From positions 1 to 8,188 of the forward strand of contig JALQUQ010000113.1 in the NCBI GenBank assembly GCA_023263735.1: 8,188 nt of DNA, given 5' to 3'. The translations under genes were made by a program, and so were the position numbers. Positions 1 through 7,130 of the stretch are shown piece after piece. Below the pieces are notes generated by a model. That model was not told the DNA's origin. It saw only the letters and a list, made by a program, of their open reading frames with translations, and made no database searches. Numbering within the stretch: the stretch's first letter is position 1; every line of letters begins with the position of its first letter. The stretch is from Paracoccaceae bacterium. GTDB taxonomy: Bacteria; Pseudomonadota; Alphaproteobacteria; Rhodobacterales; Rhodobacteraceae.

Positions 1-182
1 ACCTGCCCGATTGTCTGTCCTTTGCCCTTCGTCGGGTAGAGCCGATGCGCCGCCTGCAAGACTGCGGCGTGGCCAAAGATAGTTTGGCCGCCGTCGCCGA
101 CGCCTGCCTGCAAGATTGGTTTTTCAGGGCAGCCCCGACCAGCCGGGATCAGATTCTTTCTGTCTTGCGCGCCGCGTGGTGA
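1..182 (+). CDS. C-terminal end of a probable iron-containing alcohol dehydrogenase / maleylacetate reductase-like protein (5' end outside window)
   Basis: The frame beginning at base 3 is open from the left edge to a TGA at 180-182 and encodes about 59 residues. It reads as the end of an all-helical domain: a Leu/Arg-rich helix, then a segment beginning MRRLQDCGVAKDSLAAVADA, then a short loop and a last helix ending LRAAW. Iron-dependent alcohol dehydrogenases and maleylacetate reductases end this way: a helix with an 'LGV..dL..va..a' pattern, an NPR-like loop and a final 'di..lL..A' helix. Here the usual NPR loop is replaced by AAPTS. The metal- and NAD-binding parts lie outside the window, so neither substrate nor catalytic competence can be judged. 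The stop codon directly abuts the stop of the convergent reductase gene, leaving no room for an intergenic terminator. The family call comes from the tail only; another helical C-terminal domain is possible. Confidence 0.5.
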   Translation, partial: LPDCLSFALRRVEPMRRLQDCGVAKDSLAAVADACLQDWFFRAAPTSRDQILSVLRAAW

Positions 183-824
183 TCAGAGTTTTGTAAAGCG
201 ATAGGTCAAGGCTGGCCCCCCCGGCTGACCATAGGCCAAAACGGCGGTCACCATCGCAAAGGGTTCGACATAGCGACCGGTGCGCAGGCCCCCCGCCTCC
301 AACGGGTCGAACCCGGCGTCATTGATCAATCCGGCCGCCACCATCTTGGCCCCCGGATCGTCCCCATACATCAAGACCTGAGGCCGTGGTTCTGGCCGCT
401 GATGCCGGACCGGGGCAAAGCTTTCCGACGGAATGGTATTGAAACAACTGACCCACCGGGCCAATGGGCGCAGGGTGGCCAAATGTTCCGCCCCCGACGT
501 CGTGGGGCCAAACAGCAGCCGGTCGTTCGAAAGGTTCAGCGGCACGCAGCAATTCAGGATAATCTGATCGGCCAGCGGTCCGGCCTGATCCAGAACATCC
601 TCGATCCGCGACCAATGAACCGACAAAAGCACCGCATCGGCGTCGCGCAGGGCCTCTCTGACCGATCCTGCGGCCCCGTTGGTTTCACGCGCCAGACGAT
701 CCAGCTTTGCGGCGCTGCGGGAATAGGCAAAGGTGATGTGATGCCCGGCGGCGGCCCAACTGCGGCCAAGTGCTGCCCCCATCAGGCCCGCCCCCAGAAT
801 GGCGATCTTCATCGGGTTGTCCAT
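183..824 (-). CDS. NADP-binding reductase of the F420-oxidoreductase fold
   Basis: This is a 213-residue soluble protein consisting of one Rossmann domain plus a short C-terminal part. The dinucleotide-binding motif GAGLMG is at residues 11-16. Strand 2 ends in YSRS (34-37), where Ser-Arg-Ser usually holds the 2'-phosphate of NADP(H). The segment DADAVLLSV and the later PLARWVSCFNTIPSE resemble NADPH-dependent F420 reductase-like proteins (F420_oxidored family). Many bacterial members occur in species without F420, so the true electron partner is uncertain and a dedicated F420 enzyme should not be assumed. The ATG at 824 lies only 3 nt after the LysR stop, so the two genes are almost certainly co-transcribed and the reductase is probably the regulator's partner gene. 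A second ATG at 812 begins at MKIAILGAG, the more usual start for this fold; neither start has a strong Shine-Dalgarno site. The stop abuts that of the convergent dehydrogenase. Confidence 0.8.
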   Translation of the reverse strand: MDNPMKIAILGAGLMGAALGRSWAAAGHHITFAYSRSAAKLDRLARETNGAAGSVREALRDADAVLLSVHWSRIEDVLDQAGPLADQIILNCCVPLNLSNDRLLFGPTTSGAEHLATLRPLARWVSCFNTIPSESFAPVRHQRPEPRPQVLMYGDDPGAKMVAAGLINDAGFDPLEAGGLRTGRYVEPFAMVTAVLAYGQPGGPALTYRFTKL

Positions 825-827
825 GTC

Positions 828-1724
828 TCAGGCCCGTTCGCGCAGAGCTTCCAGCACAACCTCAAAGGCCGAGGACGATCGCTGGCGGCTGGGGTAATAG
901 AGGAAAAACCCCGGAAAATAGGGGCAGTAGTCATCCAGACAGGTCAAAAGCGCCCCCTTTTCGAGATAGGGTTGGGCCAGACGTTCGGGCACACAGGCCA
1001 AGCCATGACCATCCAGACAGGCGCGTAGAACCGAATTTATGGTGTTGAACGTGGTTTGGCCGCTGACCTTGACGCGGATTTCGCGGCCCTCTCGGTCTTC
1101 GAATTCCCACCCATACAGCGCGCCATGGTTTGACAGGCGCAGGTTCACGCATTGATGGGTGGCAAGCTCGGCAGGGTCAGACGGCGCACCATGCGCGGCA
1201 AAATAATCGGGCGCGCCAATGCAGATCATCCGCTCATCCGGCCCGATGCGCACGGCGATCATCCCCTCGGCCACCTGATCGCCATAGCGCACCCCGGCAT
1301 CGCAGCGCGATTGCGCCAAATCGGTGTATTCGTATTCCATCACCAATTCGACGTTCACAGCCGGATATTTCTTGAGCATCGGCGACAGTTTCGGCCAAAG
1401 CACCGTTTCAATTGCATAGTCCACCGCCACGATCCGAACCGTGCCGGTGGGTTGATCCCGGTTTTCGTTCAGCGCCAAAAGCCGGGTTTCGATCCGTTCG
1501 AAACAGGGGGTCAGCGTGGCCAGCAGATCTTCGCCCGCCAAGGTGGGGGCAACGGTGCGCGTCGTGCGGGTCAACAGGCGCAGGCCCAGCCGCGCCTCAA
1601 GCCCCTTGATCGCGTGCGACAAGGCCGATTGTGAAATGTTGAGACGCGCCGCCGCACGGGTAAAGCTCCGCTCTTCTGCGACGATGGAAAAGGCGATCAG
1701 GTCGTTGATGTTGTCGCGGATCAT
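828..1724 (-). CDS. LysR-family transcriptional regulator
   Basis: This 298-residue protein has the normal LysR length and layout. The N-terminal winged helix-turn-helix spans about residues 4-63: SFTRAAARLNISQSALSHAI (20-39) followed by GLEARLGLRLLTRTTR and then TLAGEDLL. A linker helix follows, and an effector-binding domain of periplasmic-binding-protein fold runs from about 94 to 295. The GWEFE segment in that domain is common in the CrgA-like branch of LysR regulators, which often control neighbouring oxidoreductases. It is divergent from the cyclophilin-like gene at 1947 and is followed after 3 nt by the reductase ending at 183, so both are candidate targets. A palindrome with T-N11-A geometry lies in the divergent gap, about 105 bp upstream of its start. 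No clear Shine-Dalgarno site precedes the ATG at 1724, but the N-terminus matches the family. The effector cannot be told from sequence. Confidence 0.93.
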   Translation of the reverse strand: MIRDNINDLIAFSIVAEERSFTRAAARLNISQSALSHAIKGLEARLGLRLLTRTTRTVAPTLAGEDLLATLTPCFERIETRLLALNENRDQPTGTVRIVAVDYAIETVLWPKLSPMLKKYPAVNVELVMEYEYTDLAQSRCDAGVRYGDQVAEGMIAVRIGPDERMICIGAPDYFAAHGAPSDPAELATHQCVNLRLSNHGALYGWEFEDREGREIRVKVSGQTTFNTINSVLRACLDGHGLACVPERLAQPYLEKGALLTCLDDYCPYFPGFFLYYPSRQRSSSAFEVVLEALRERA

Positions 1725-1820
1725 GGGCAGGCCGAAAGTGAGGGAGGGGACGAGTCGTTGGATAAGATATATGTGTCAGGCTCATGGCGACATGGTGAAA
1801 CACACTTTACACGGCTGTTT

Positions 1821-1837
1821 GATGAATTGGATTCATC
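1821..1837. promoter_or_regulatory. 17-bp palindrome, candidate LysR-type operator
   Basis: GATGAATTGGATTCATC has perfect 7-nt arms around a TGG centre. T1823 and A1835 are separated by 11 bases, which matches the T-N11-A core of LysR-type recognition sites with dyad symmetry. It lies between the LysR gene and the divergent cyclophilin-like gene, where an autoregulatory and activating site is expected. The sequence match is direct; binding is inferred. Confidence 0.55.
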
Positions 1838-1850
1838 GCCATGATCTGGC

Positions 1851-1907
1851 CTGGGGCCGGATTTTGGCAGATAAAGTGCTGGGTAAGGGGCAAAGACCCG
1901 GCCCCGG
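1851..1907 (+). other. GC-rich inverted repeat in the leader of the cyclophilin-like gene
   Basis: GGGGCCGG at 1853-1860 is complementary to CCGGCCCC at 1898-1905, with about 37 nt between them. The pairing can extend outward with one G-T wobble (1852/1906) and one C-G pair (1851/1907). In a + strand transcript this could form a stem-loop about 40 nt before the start codon. It may simply reflect base composition. Confidence 0.25.
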
Positions 1908-1946
1908 ACCTTGCCGCTACGGGTAGCCCTTGCAGAAGATATGACC

Positions 1947-2297
1947 ATGAAAATCACATTCGAAATCGGGTCGGATATTTTGCCGGCCACGTTGGACGAC
2001 AGCCCCGCCGGGCGCGACTTTGCGTCGCTTTTGCCCCTGACCCTGACCCTGTCGGATTACCACGGCATTGAAAAGGTTGCCGATCTGGGGCGCAGGCTGG
2101 TTTCGACCGGGATGCCGCCCAGCTATGCACCAAAGGCGGGCGACATCACCCAATATGCGCCTTGGTCCAACCTTGCGTTGTTTATCAAGCCGTTTGAAAA
2201 TTCGCGCGGGCTGGTGCGGTTGGGCCAATTCGACGGCGATATTTCGGCCCTTCGGCGCGCGGGCAATGTCACGGTGACGATTTCCCGGGCTGTGTAA
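1947..2297 (+). CDS. Small cyclophilin-like-fold protein
   Basis: This 116-residue protein has no signal peptide or membrane segment and matches the bacterial cyclophilin-like-fold family (Cyclophilin_like2-type domain). Recognisable blocks are ATLDDSPAGRDFASLLPLTL (14-33), GDITQYAPWSNLALF (65-79) and LVRLGQFDG (89-97), followed by a last strand, VTVTISR. Family members are single compact beta-barrel domains; unlike true cyclophilins they have no established prolyl isomerase activity, and their role is not well known. They are often found beside LysR regulators and small oxidoreductases, as here. I chose the ATG at 1947 because the purine-rich AGAAG at 1934-1938 is 8 nt upstream and the family begins with M-K-I. 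An in-frame ATG at 1941 would add two residues, and a TTG further upstream is unlikely. It is divergent from the LysR gene and convergent with the aldo-keto reductase. Confidence 0.8.
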   Translation: MKITFEIGSDILPATLDDSPAGRDFASLLPLTLTLSDYHGIEKVADLGRRLVSTGMPPSYAPKAGDITQYAPWSNLALFIKPFENSRGLVRLGQFDGDISALRRAGNVTVTISRAV

Positions 2298-2310
2298 CGC
2301 CCCCGAATGG

Positions 2311-2341
2311 AAAAGGCGCGCCGCTGATGGGCGCGCCCCTT
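2311..2341 (-). terminator. Hairpin between convergent genes, probable terminator of the aldo-keto reductase gene
   Basis: Two copies of the self-complementary GGCGCGCC (2315-2322 and 2330-2337) flank a 7-nt loop, GCTGATG, giving an 8-bp GC-only stem. Read on the minus strand the stem is followed by TTTTCC, a short T run as in a weak intrinsic terminator. On the + strand it is followed by CCCTTG, so it is less convincing for the cyclophilin-like gene. Its position in the 57-bp gap between two converging stop codons supports a terminator role. Confidence 0.55.
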
Positions 2342-2354
2342 GCGATTGACGGGC

Positions 2355-3215
2355 TTAGTGTTTGCCGCTGTAGACCGGAAAGAACGACACGTCGCCGTAA
2401 TCCTTGGCCGTGATCGCCCGCAGCTTGTCCATATCCGCCGCCGAGATTTCGAAATCGACGGCAGCGTTCGATTTCATATGGTCGGGGTTTGCCGTCTTGG
2501 GCAGGGCAAGCAGGTCCAGTTGCAGCACGTAGCGGATGCACAATTGCGGGACGCTGACGCAATAGGCCGCGGCCATGGCCTGAATCTCGGGGTTGGTCAG
2601 GATCTTGCCATGGGCGATGGGCGAATAGGCCTCGACCAGCAGACCGTTGGATTTCGAATACTCGATCAGATCAAACGGCGTGTTGCCGATATGGGCCAAG
2701 ACCTGATGGATCATCGGCTTGACCGCCGCGTTCTGCAACAGGTTGTCGAGGTCCGGTTTCTGAAAGTTCGAAACGCCAATCGCGCGAAGCTTGCCTTCGG
2801 CCAATGCCTCTTCCATGGCCTTCCACGCGGCCAGATTGCCCGCAAAGAACCGATCTTCCGACGCCCACTCCCCCCATGGCTGGGGGCTGTGGATGATGAA
2901 AAGGTCGACGTAATCCAGACCCATGGTCGTCAGGGTTGCGTCGATGGCGGCCTTGGCACCTGCATAATCCTTGACCTCGGCCGCGAGTTTCGATTGCACG
3001 AAAAGCTGGTCCCGGGGCAGGCCACAGGTGCGGATCGCCTCGCCCACGCCTCGTTCGTTGCCATAGGCTTGCGCCGTGTCGATATGACGATATCCGATGT
3101 CGATTGCCGATTTGACGGCATCTGCCACGACGCTGTCGTCGATCATCCAGGTGCCGAGGGCGAGTTTGGGAACGGCGACGCCGTTGGGGAGGGTGGTGGT
3201 TTCTTGCAGGATCAT
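2355..3215 (-). CDS. Aldo-keto reductase
   Basis: This 286-residue protein is a single NADPH-dependent (alpha/beta)8-barrel oxidoreductase. The family tetrad is visible: Asp46 and Tyr51 in DTAQAYGNE, Lys76 in QSKL and His109 in IIHSPQPW. The IGVSNF motif (146-151) supplies Asn150, and Gln171 follows in HQV. The substrate is an aldehyde, ketone or keto-sugar that cannot be named. It belongs to the short bacterial group near 2,5-diketogluconate reductases, but the common SNQ block reads H170-Q171 and the usual IPKS reads LPKT. AAGGAG lies 7 nt before the ATG, so the start is secure. It lies downstream of the sugar transporter genes in the same direction. However, a strong hairpin and a 124-bp gap separate it from the permease gene, so it may have its own promoter. 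It is convergent with the cyclophilin-like gene. Confidence 0.92.
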   Translation of the reverse strand: MILQETTTLPNGVAVPKLALGTWMIDDSVVADAVKSAIDIGYRHIDTAQAYGNERGVGEAIRTCGLPRDQLFVQSKLAAEVKDYAGAKAAIDATLTTMGLDYVDLFIIHSPQPWGEWASEDRFFAGNLAAWKAMEEALAEGKLRAIGVSNFQKPDLDNLLQNAAVKPMIHQVLAHIGNTPFDLIEYSKSNGLLVEAYSPIAHGKILTNPEIQAMAAAYCVSVPQLCIRYVLQLDLLALPKTANPDHMKSNAAVDFEISAADMDKLRAITAKDYGDVSFFPVYSGKH

Positions 3216-3304
3216 GTCCCGTCTCCTTGAGTCCTGACGCGGTCAGCGCCGCTGTCGGAGGGAGAGGTAATCCCACGTCTTGGCGAATATAATCGCCGGG
3301 AAAG

Positions 3305-3329
3305 TGAACCCGCCCATGAGGCGGGTTCA
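3305..3329 (-). terminator. Hairpin after the permease gene, candidate terminator of the transporter operon
   Basis: The arms TGAACCCGCC (3305-3314) and GGCGGGTTCA (3320-3329) are perfectly complementary over 10 bp around a 5-nt loop, CATGA. On the minus strand it begins 10 nt after the permease stop and is followed by CTTTCCC, so the T run is short. It could end transcription or protect the 3' end of the operon transcript, leaving the aldo-keto reductase partly or wholly separate. Confidence 0.55.
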
Positions 3330-3339
3330 TCAATAGGGG

Positions 3340-4512
3340 TCAGTGTTTCTTTTTGGCGCCGATGGTGTAGATCGCGGCGGCGGTCACAACGACCAGACCT
3401 TCGATCAGGCCCTGATAGTTGGCGCCAAGGTTCAGAATGTTGAACCCGTTGGTCAGAGAGTACAGCAGCAGCGCCCCGGCCAGCGTCTTGATCACGCTGC
3501 CCGACCCACCAAACAACGCCGTTCCGCCCAGAATGGCCGAGGCGATGACGGTCAATTCCGTGCCTTGCAGGGCGGTCGGGTTGATCGACCGCAGGCGGCT
3601 GGCAAAGAGAACGCCCGCAAACCCCGCCGCCGCGCTGCACAGCACAAAGGCCGCGATCTTGTAGCGAAAGACGTTGATGCCGATCAGACGCGCCGCTTCG
3701 GGGTTGCCGCCGACGGCATAGATGCGCCGTCCCAGAATGGTAAAGTTCAGCACCCCCCACAGGATCAGCGCGCAGGCGGCCATGTAAAGAACCAGGTTCG
3801 GCAAGCTGAGCGTAAAGCCCGACAGAACCGGGACCAGTGCCAGCGCCACACCCCCCAAAAGCATGCCCAGCGTATTGGGCGCCATCCCCTTGGTTGCAAT
3901 GCGCCACAGGCCAAAGAGCGCCAGCCCGGCCCCGATGACCAGGATCGGGATTGCCATGTCGTGACGGCTTGCCTCGAACGCCTTCATCGCCATGATGACA
4001 TCGGGATCGCGCACGGCCAAAGACCGGCCATCGGTGTAGATGAGAACGATGCCGCGAATGGCCGTCAATGTGCCCAGCGTCACGATAAAGGCGTTGATCC
4101 CGATCACCTGCACGACCAGACCGTTCAGCAACCCACAGCCCATGGCAACGGCCATGGCCAGCGCGGCGGCAGGCCAGAACCCGATCATGTCTGCCGTGCC
4201 AATCATCAGCGCCCCGGACAGGGCTGCCACCGACGCCACCGACAGGTCAAAGTTTCCGGTGATCAGGATGACCGTCATCGCCATCGCCATGATCCCCACC
4301 AACGACGATTGGTAAAGCACGTTGGTAAAGTTCACGACCGACAGATAATTGGGGCGTCCCGTGGCGGCGGTCAGGACCGACAGGATCACGACCAAGGCGA
4401 TCAGCGCATAAAACACGCCCATTTCACGCAATGAAAACACCCGCGCCCAGCTTGTGCGCTTTGCCAGTGACGGTGCCGGTTTTGATCCAGCCTTCACAGA
4501 GTCAACAGTCAT
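3340..4512 (-). CDS. Sugar ABC transporter permease (XylH/RbsC type)
   Basis: This 390-residue integral inner-membrane protein forms the translocation pore of a ribose/xylose-class (CUT2) ABC importer. About ten or more hydrophobic segments follow a charged cytoplasmic N-terminus of about 30 residues. The family blocks are clear: TGNFDLSVAS (85-94); AVGGNPEAARLIGIN (266-280), the loop thought to contact the ATPase; and the C-terminal ASAILGGTALFGGSGS (324-339) with NGFNIL. It is longer than ribose permeases (about 320 residues) and close to xylose permease XylH (about 390). The extra length lies around 165-255 and carries additional hydrophobic segments. The ATG at 4512 follows the ATPase stop by 11 nt, with GAGGA 5 nt upstream, so the two genes are tightly coupled. 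A hairpin follows the stop. The substrate is a sugar or polyol, not resolvable from this subunit. Confidence 0.93.
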   Translation of the reverse strand: MTVDSVKAGSKPAPSLAKRTSWARVFSLREMGVFYALIALVVILSVLTAATGRPNYLSVVNFTNVLYQSSLVGIMAMAMTVILITGNFDLSVASVAALSGALMIGTADMIGFWPAAALAMAVAMGCGLLNGLVVQVIGINAFIVTLGTLTAIRGIVLIYTDGRSLAVRDPDVIMAMKAFEASRHDMAIPILVIGAGLALFGLWRIATKGMAPNTLGMLLGGVALALVPVLSGFTLSLPNLVLYMAACALILWGVLNFTILGRRIYAVGGNPEAARLIGINVFRYKIAAFVLCSAAAGFAGVLFASRLRSINPTALQGTELTVIASAILGGTALFGGSGSVIKTLAGALLLYSLTNGFNILNLGANYQGLIEGLVVVTAAAIYTIGAKKKH

Positions 4513-4523
4513 GGCAGTCCTCG

Positions 4524-6056
4524 TCAGTGTTGGGTTTGGTCGGCCGAAGCGGATTTGCCGCCGGCGAGCAGGAAAAGGTCATGTTCCGAGGTTTCATGCG
4601 TTTCGCGCGTTGCGACGATGGCCCCGTCGCGGACCACAAGGATCCGGTCGCAGACCGCCAGCAATTCCTCGAATTCCGAAGAAACGATGATCACCGCCAT
4701 CCCTTGGGACGCCAGTTGGCGCACCAAATTCAGAATGTCGGATTTTGCACCGATATCGATGCCCGCCGTGGGTTCATCCAGCAGCAAGACATTCACCGTG
4801 CTGAACAGCCACCGCGCCAGCGTGATCTTTTGGGCGTTGCCGCCGCTCAGTTCGCCGGGCAGGGCATCGGGAGAATGCGCCTTGATCCCCAATTTGGTGA
4901 TCGCATCGGCCCCGCGCTGGCGTTCACGGTCGCGGACAGGTGTCACGCCTGTGGACACACCGCGCAGGTCAGGCAGGGTCACATTGCGCCACAGTTCGAA
5001 ATTCGGGAACAGACCTTGGGCGTTGCGATCCTCGGGCACCAAGGCCATCCCTGCGTTGACGGCCGCCGACGGGCTGTTGCGCAGCGGGGTTCCTTTCACA
5101 AGGACATCCCCCGTGGCCAAGGCATCGGCCCGGTAAAGGGCATGAAGGATCTCGCTTCGCCCCGAACCTAAGAGTCCGGCCAGACCGATGACCTCGCCCG
5201 CCCGCAGTTCAAGGTTCAACGGCGCGAATTTCCCCGCCGAGGTCAGGTTGCGGGCCTCCAGCGCGACAGCGCCAAAGCGATGGACATGCGCGGCGCTTTC
5301 CTCACGCGACCGCCGTTCAAGCGCGGCGATCTGGCGACCGACGATGGCTTCGGCAATCTGATCCTCGGTCAGATCGGCCGTGCGGGCCGAAAGGGCGGCG
5401 ACGCCGTCGCGCAACACCGTGACCCGGTCGGTCAGATCCATGACCTCGTCCAGAAAATGCGAAACGAACAAGATCGCCTTGCCTTCGTTTTGCGACAGGT
5501 GGCGAACGATGCGGTAAACCGCTTCGCGCTCTTCTGCGGCCAGCGAGGCGGTGGGTTCGTCCATCACGATCAGATCGGCCCCGGTGCTGAGCGCCTGAAG
5601 AATGGCGACCATCTGGCGCTGTCCGATGGCCAGATCGTCAACCAGCACATCGGGGTCGATCTGGTATTGAACCTGCGTACACAGGGCATCAAACCGCTGG
5701 CGCGCGCCTTTGGTATCGCGCAGGAACCCGCCTTCGGACAGGAACACGTTTTCCAGCACGGAAAGGGCGGGGATCAGGGGAATATGTTGGTGAAGCGTTG
5801 CGACGCCATTGTCATTGGCATCGCGGGGGCTGGCCCAGCGAACGTCGCGCCCCTTCCAGTTGATCGTGCCCGAGGTCGGGCCAAAGGCCCCTGACAGGAT
5901 TTTGATCAGGGTCGATTTCCCCGCGCCATTCGCGCCAAGAAGGCCGTGCACCTCGCCCAGCCGAATATCCAGATCGACACCGCGCAGGGCGACGACTGCG
6001 GTGCCAAAACGCTTGCCGACCTGATGCAGGCGCATGAGCGGTGGTGTGTCATTCAT
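4524..6056 (-). CDS. Sugar ABC transporter ATP-binding protein with two nucleotide-binding domains
   Basis: This 510-residue cytoplasmic ATPase has the tandem layout of RbsA/XylG/MglA. Domain 1 has Walker A GANGAGKST (41-49), signature LAIGQRQ (142-148, with Ala for the usual Ser), Walker B LIVMDEPTASL (162-172) and switch His200. Domain 2 has a degenerate Walker A, GLLGSGRSE (294-302), with Arg300 for Lys, signature LSGGNAQK (403-410), Walker B VLLLDEPTAGID (423-434) and Ser460 in place of the switch His. These changes in domain 2 are normal for the family, in which one site is catalytically weak. AAGGA lies 8 nt before the ATG at 6056. The permease follows after 11 nt. The binding-protein gene lies 80 nt upstream, separated by a hairpin, so the ATPase is probably expressed at a lower level from the same promoter. 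The transported sugar is unknown. Confidence 0.95.
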   Translation of the reverse strand: MNDTPPLMRLHQVGKRFGTAVVALRGVDLDIRLGEVHGLLGANGAGKSTLIKILSGAFGPTSGTINWKGRDVRWASPRDANDNGVATLHQHIPLIPALSVLENVFLSEGGFLRDTKGARQRFDALCTQVQYQIDPDVLVDDLAIGQRQMVAILQALSTGADLIVMDEPTASLAAEEREAVYRIVRHLSQNEGKAILFVSHFLDEVMDLTDRVTVLRDGVAALSARTADLTEDQIAEAIVGRQIAALERRSREESAAHVHRFGAVALEARNLTSAGKFAPLNLELRAGEVIGLAGLLGSGRSEILHALYRADALATGDVLVKGTPLRNSPSAAVNAGMALVPEDRNAQGLFPNFELWRNVTLPDLRGVSTGVTPVRDRERQRGADAITKLGIKAHSPDALPGELSGGNAQKITLARWLFSTVNVLLLDEPTAGIDIGAKSDILNLVRQLASQGMAVIIVSSEFEELLAVCDRILVVRDGAIVATRETHETSEHDLFLLAGGKSASADQTQH

Positions 6057-6084
6057 CTTTGCTGTCCTTGCGGATCAAGGCAAA

Positions 6085-6110
6085 CCGGCCCCGAATGGAT
6101 CCGGGGCCGG
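6085..6110 (-). terminator. Intercistronic hairpin between the binding-protein and ATPase genes
   Basis: CCGGCCCCG (6085-6093) and CGGGGCCGG (6102-6110) form a perfect 9-bp GC-rich stem with an 8-nt loop. On the minus strand it is followed only by TTTG, so complete termination is unlikely. It sits 27 nt past the stop of the binding-protein gene and 28 nt before the ATPase start. Such hairpins in ABC importer operons commonly act as partial terminators or block 3' exonucleases, which gives the excess of binding protein that these systems need. Confidence 0.6.
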
Positions 6111-6136
6111 AAAGCTGTTTGAGCGCTAGAGCCGGA

Positions 6137-7117
6137 TCACCACTGAGCCGGGCAAGCTTCCAAGGTTTCTTTGGTCACCAAGGGGGTTTCGACGTCGATC
6201 ACGCGACCCTTGGCGGCATCCTTGTTGGTTGCGGCTTCGAACAGAGCTTCGGCAGCCATGCGGCCAACGGTGTTCCACGGCATGCAGACGGTGCCATCCA
6301 GCTCGCCTGCGGCGATGGCGTTCAGACCCAGCGACGAGCCACCGGCGGTTGCAACCAGCTTGGCTTGCGAGCCATTGGCCTCGATCGCGCGGGCGCAGCC
6401 CAGAGCCATGTCATCGGCATGGCTGAAGATCAGGTTGATCTCGGGGTTCGACACCAGCAGGTTCTGGCAAACGGCTTCGCCCTTTTCCGGGGTCCAGTCG
6501 GTCGGCTGCGACGAAACGATTTCATATTTCGCGCCCTGCTCGTCGAGTTCGGCGATAAAGCCCTGCGACCGCTGAACAGCGGCCACAAAGCCCGGTGCGC
6601 CTTCCAGAATGGCGATCTTGGCGGTTTCACCCTGCGGCAAAAGCGTCAAAGCCAGTTTGGCGGCGTTGCGGCCAGCGACCACGTCATCCTTGCCGACCAA
6701 GGCCGAAACGCCCGGATAGACGTCGTTCCATGCGCGGGTGTAGGGGTCTCCGACTTGGGCGGCAACGGCAACAAACGGCACGTTCGCAGCGACAGTCTTG
6801 TCAACCCAGGATTCGGCGGCAACGCTGTCCAGCGGAAGGACGGCGATCCCGTTCACGCCTTGGGCGATCAAGTCGTCAATGGCGTTCGATTCCCCTTCGG
6901 CGCTGCCTTGGGCGTCCAGAACGACGACCTTTGCACCCAGTTCCTTGGCGCGGGCTTCGAAGCCGTCAGCCATGGCCACAACGGCCGGCCAGATCATCGA
7001 AGCTGCCACATAGGACAGGGTGACTTCTTCTTCGGCATGGGCGGTGGTGGTCAGCGCTGCCGTTGCAAGTGCAATGGCCGAGGCGGTGGCAGTGGCCCGG
7101 CGAATGAATTTGGACAT
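6137..7117 (-). CDS. Periplasmic sugar-binding protein of an ABC importer
   Basis: This 326-residue protein is a type I periplasmic binding protein of the ribose/xylose/galactose class (Peripla_BP_4-like). A Sec signal peptide is clear: the positively charged start MSKFIRR, an Ala/Thr-rich hydrophobic core, and a probable cleavage after AHA at residue 28. The mature protein begins EEEVTLSY and has two lobes. The IAVLPLD strand (first lobe) and the INLIFSHADDMALGCARAIE segment (second lobe) are the usual hinge-side ligand-contact blocks. Four Cys residues occur in the mature part, the last in the tail CPAQW. GGAGG lies 6 nt before the ATG at 7117, which fixes the start; a longer in-frame start at 7177 lacks such a site and would spoil the signal peptide. 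It is the first gene of the transporter operon and is divergent from the short-chain dehydrogenase. The ligand is probably a sugar or polyol, not identifiable here. Confidence 0.93.
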   Translation of the reverse strand: MSKFIRRATATASAIALATAALTTTAHAEEEVTLSYVAASMIWPAVVAMADGFEARAKELGAKVVVLDAQGSAEGESNAIDDLIAQGVNGIAVLPLDSVAAESWVDKTVAANVPFVAVAAQVGDPYTRAWNDVYPGVSALVGKDDVVAGRNAAKLALTLLPQGETAKIAILEGAPGFVAAVQRSQGFIAELDEQGAKYEIVSSQPTDWTPEKGEAVCQNLLVSNPEINLIFSHADDMALGCARAIEANGSQAKLVATAGGSSLGLNAIAAGELDGTVCMPWNTVGRMAAEALFEAATNKDAAKGRVIDVETPLVTKETLEACPAQW

Positions 7118-7130
7118 TGTATCCTCCCTA

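Larger units (their letters stand above)
1725..1946. promoter_or_regulatory. Divergent promoter region between the LysR gene and the cyclophilin-like gene
   Basis: This 222-bp gap separates two divergently transcribed genes and holds no convincing coding sequence. It contains an AT-rich tract around 1757-1780, on the LysR side, where minus-strand TATATC/TATCTT could serve as a -10 element for the LysR gene. It also holds the palindrome at 1821-1837 and a GC-rich inverted repeat at 1851-1907. I cannot place a confident -35/-10 pair in either direction. Confidence 0.6.

Noticed and set aside
2340..3230. + strand open frame opposite the aldo-keto reductase
   Set aside because: The minus-strand frame carries the full catalytic tetrad and a Shine-Dalgarno site; this one has neither.
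3288..3293. Perfect TATAAT on the + strand
   Set aside because: No + strand gene lies downstream before the convergent region and no -35 is spaced correctly, so it is probably chance in an AT-rich patch.
3343..4434. Open frame on the + strand opposite the permease gene
   Set aside because: The translation is dominated by Gln, Arg, His and Asp runs, as expected for the complement of hydrophobic permease codons. It shows no domain.
5056..6056. Degenerate second nucleotide-binding site and Ala in the first signature motif of the ATPase as a sign of a broken gene
   Set aside because: Arg in Walker A and Ser at the switch position in domain 2 are usual for sugar ATPases of this class; the frame is intact and full length.
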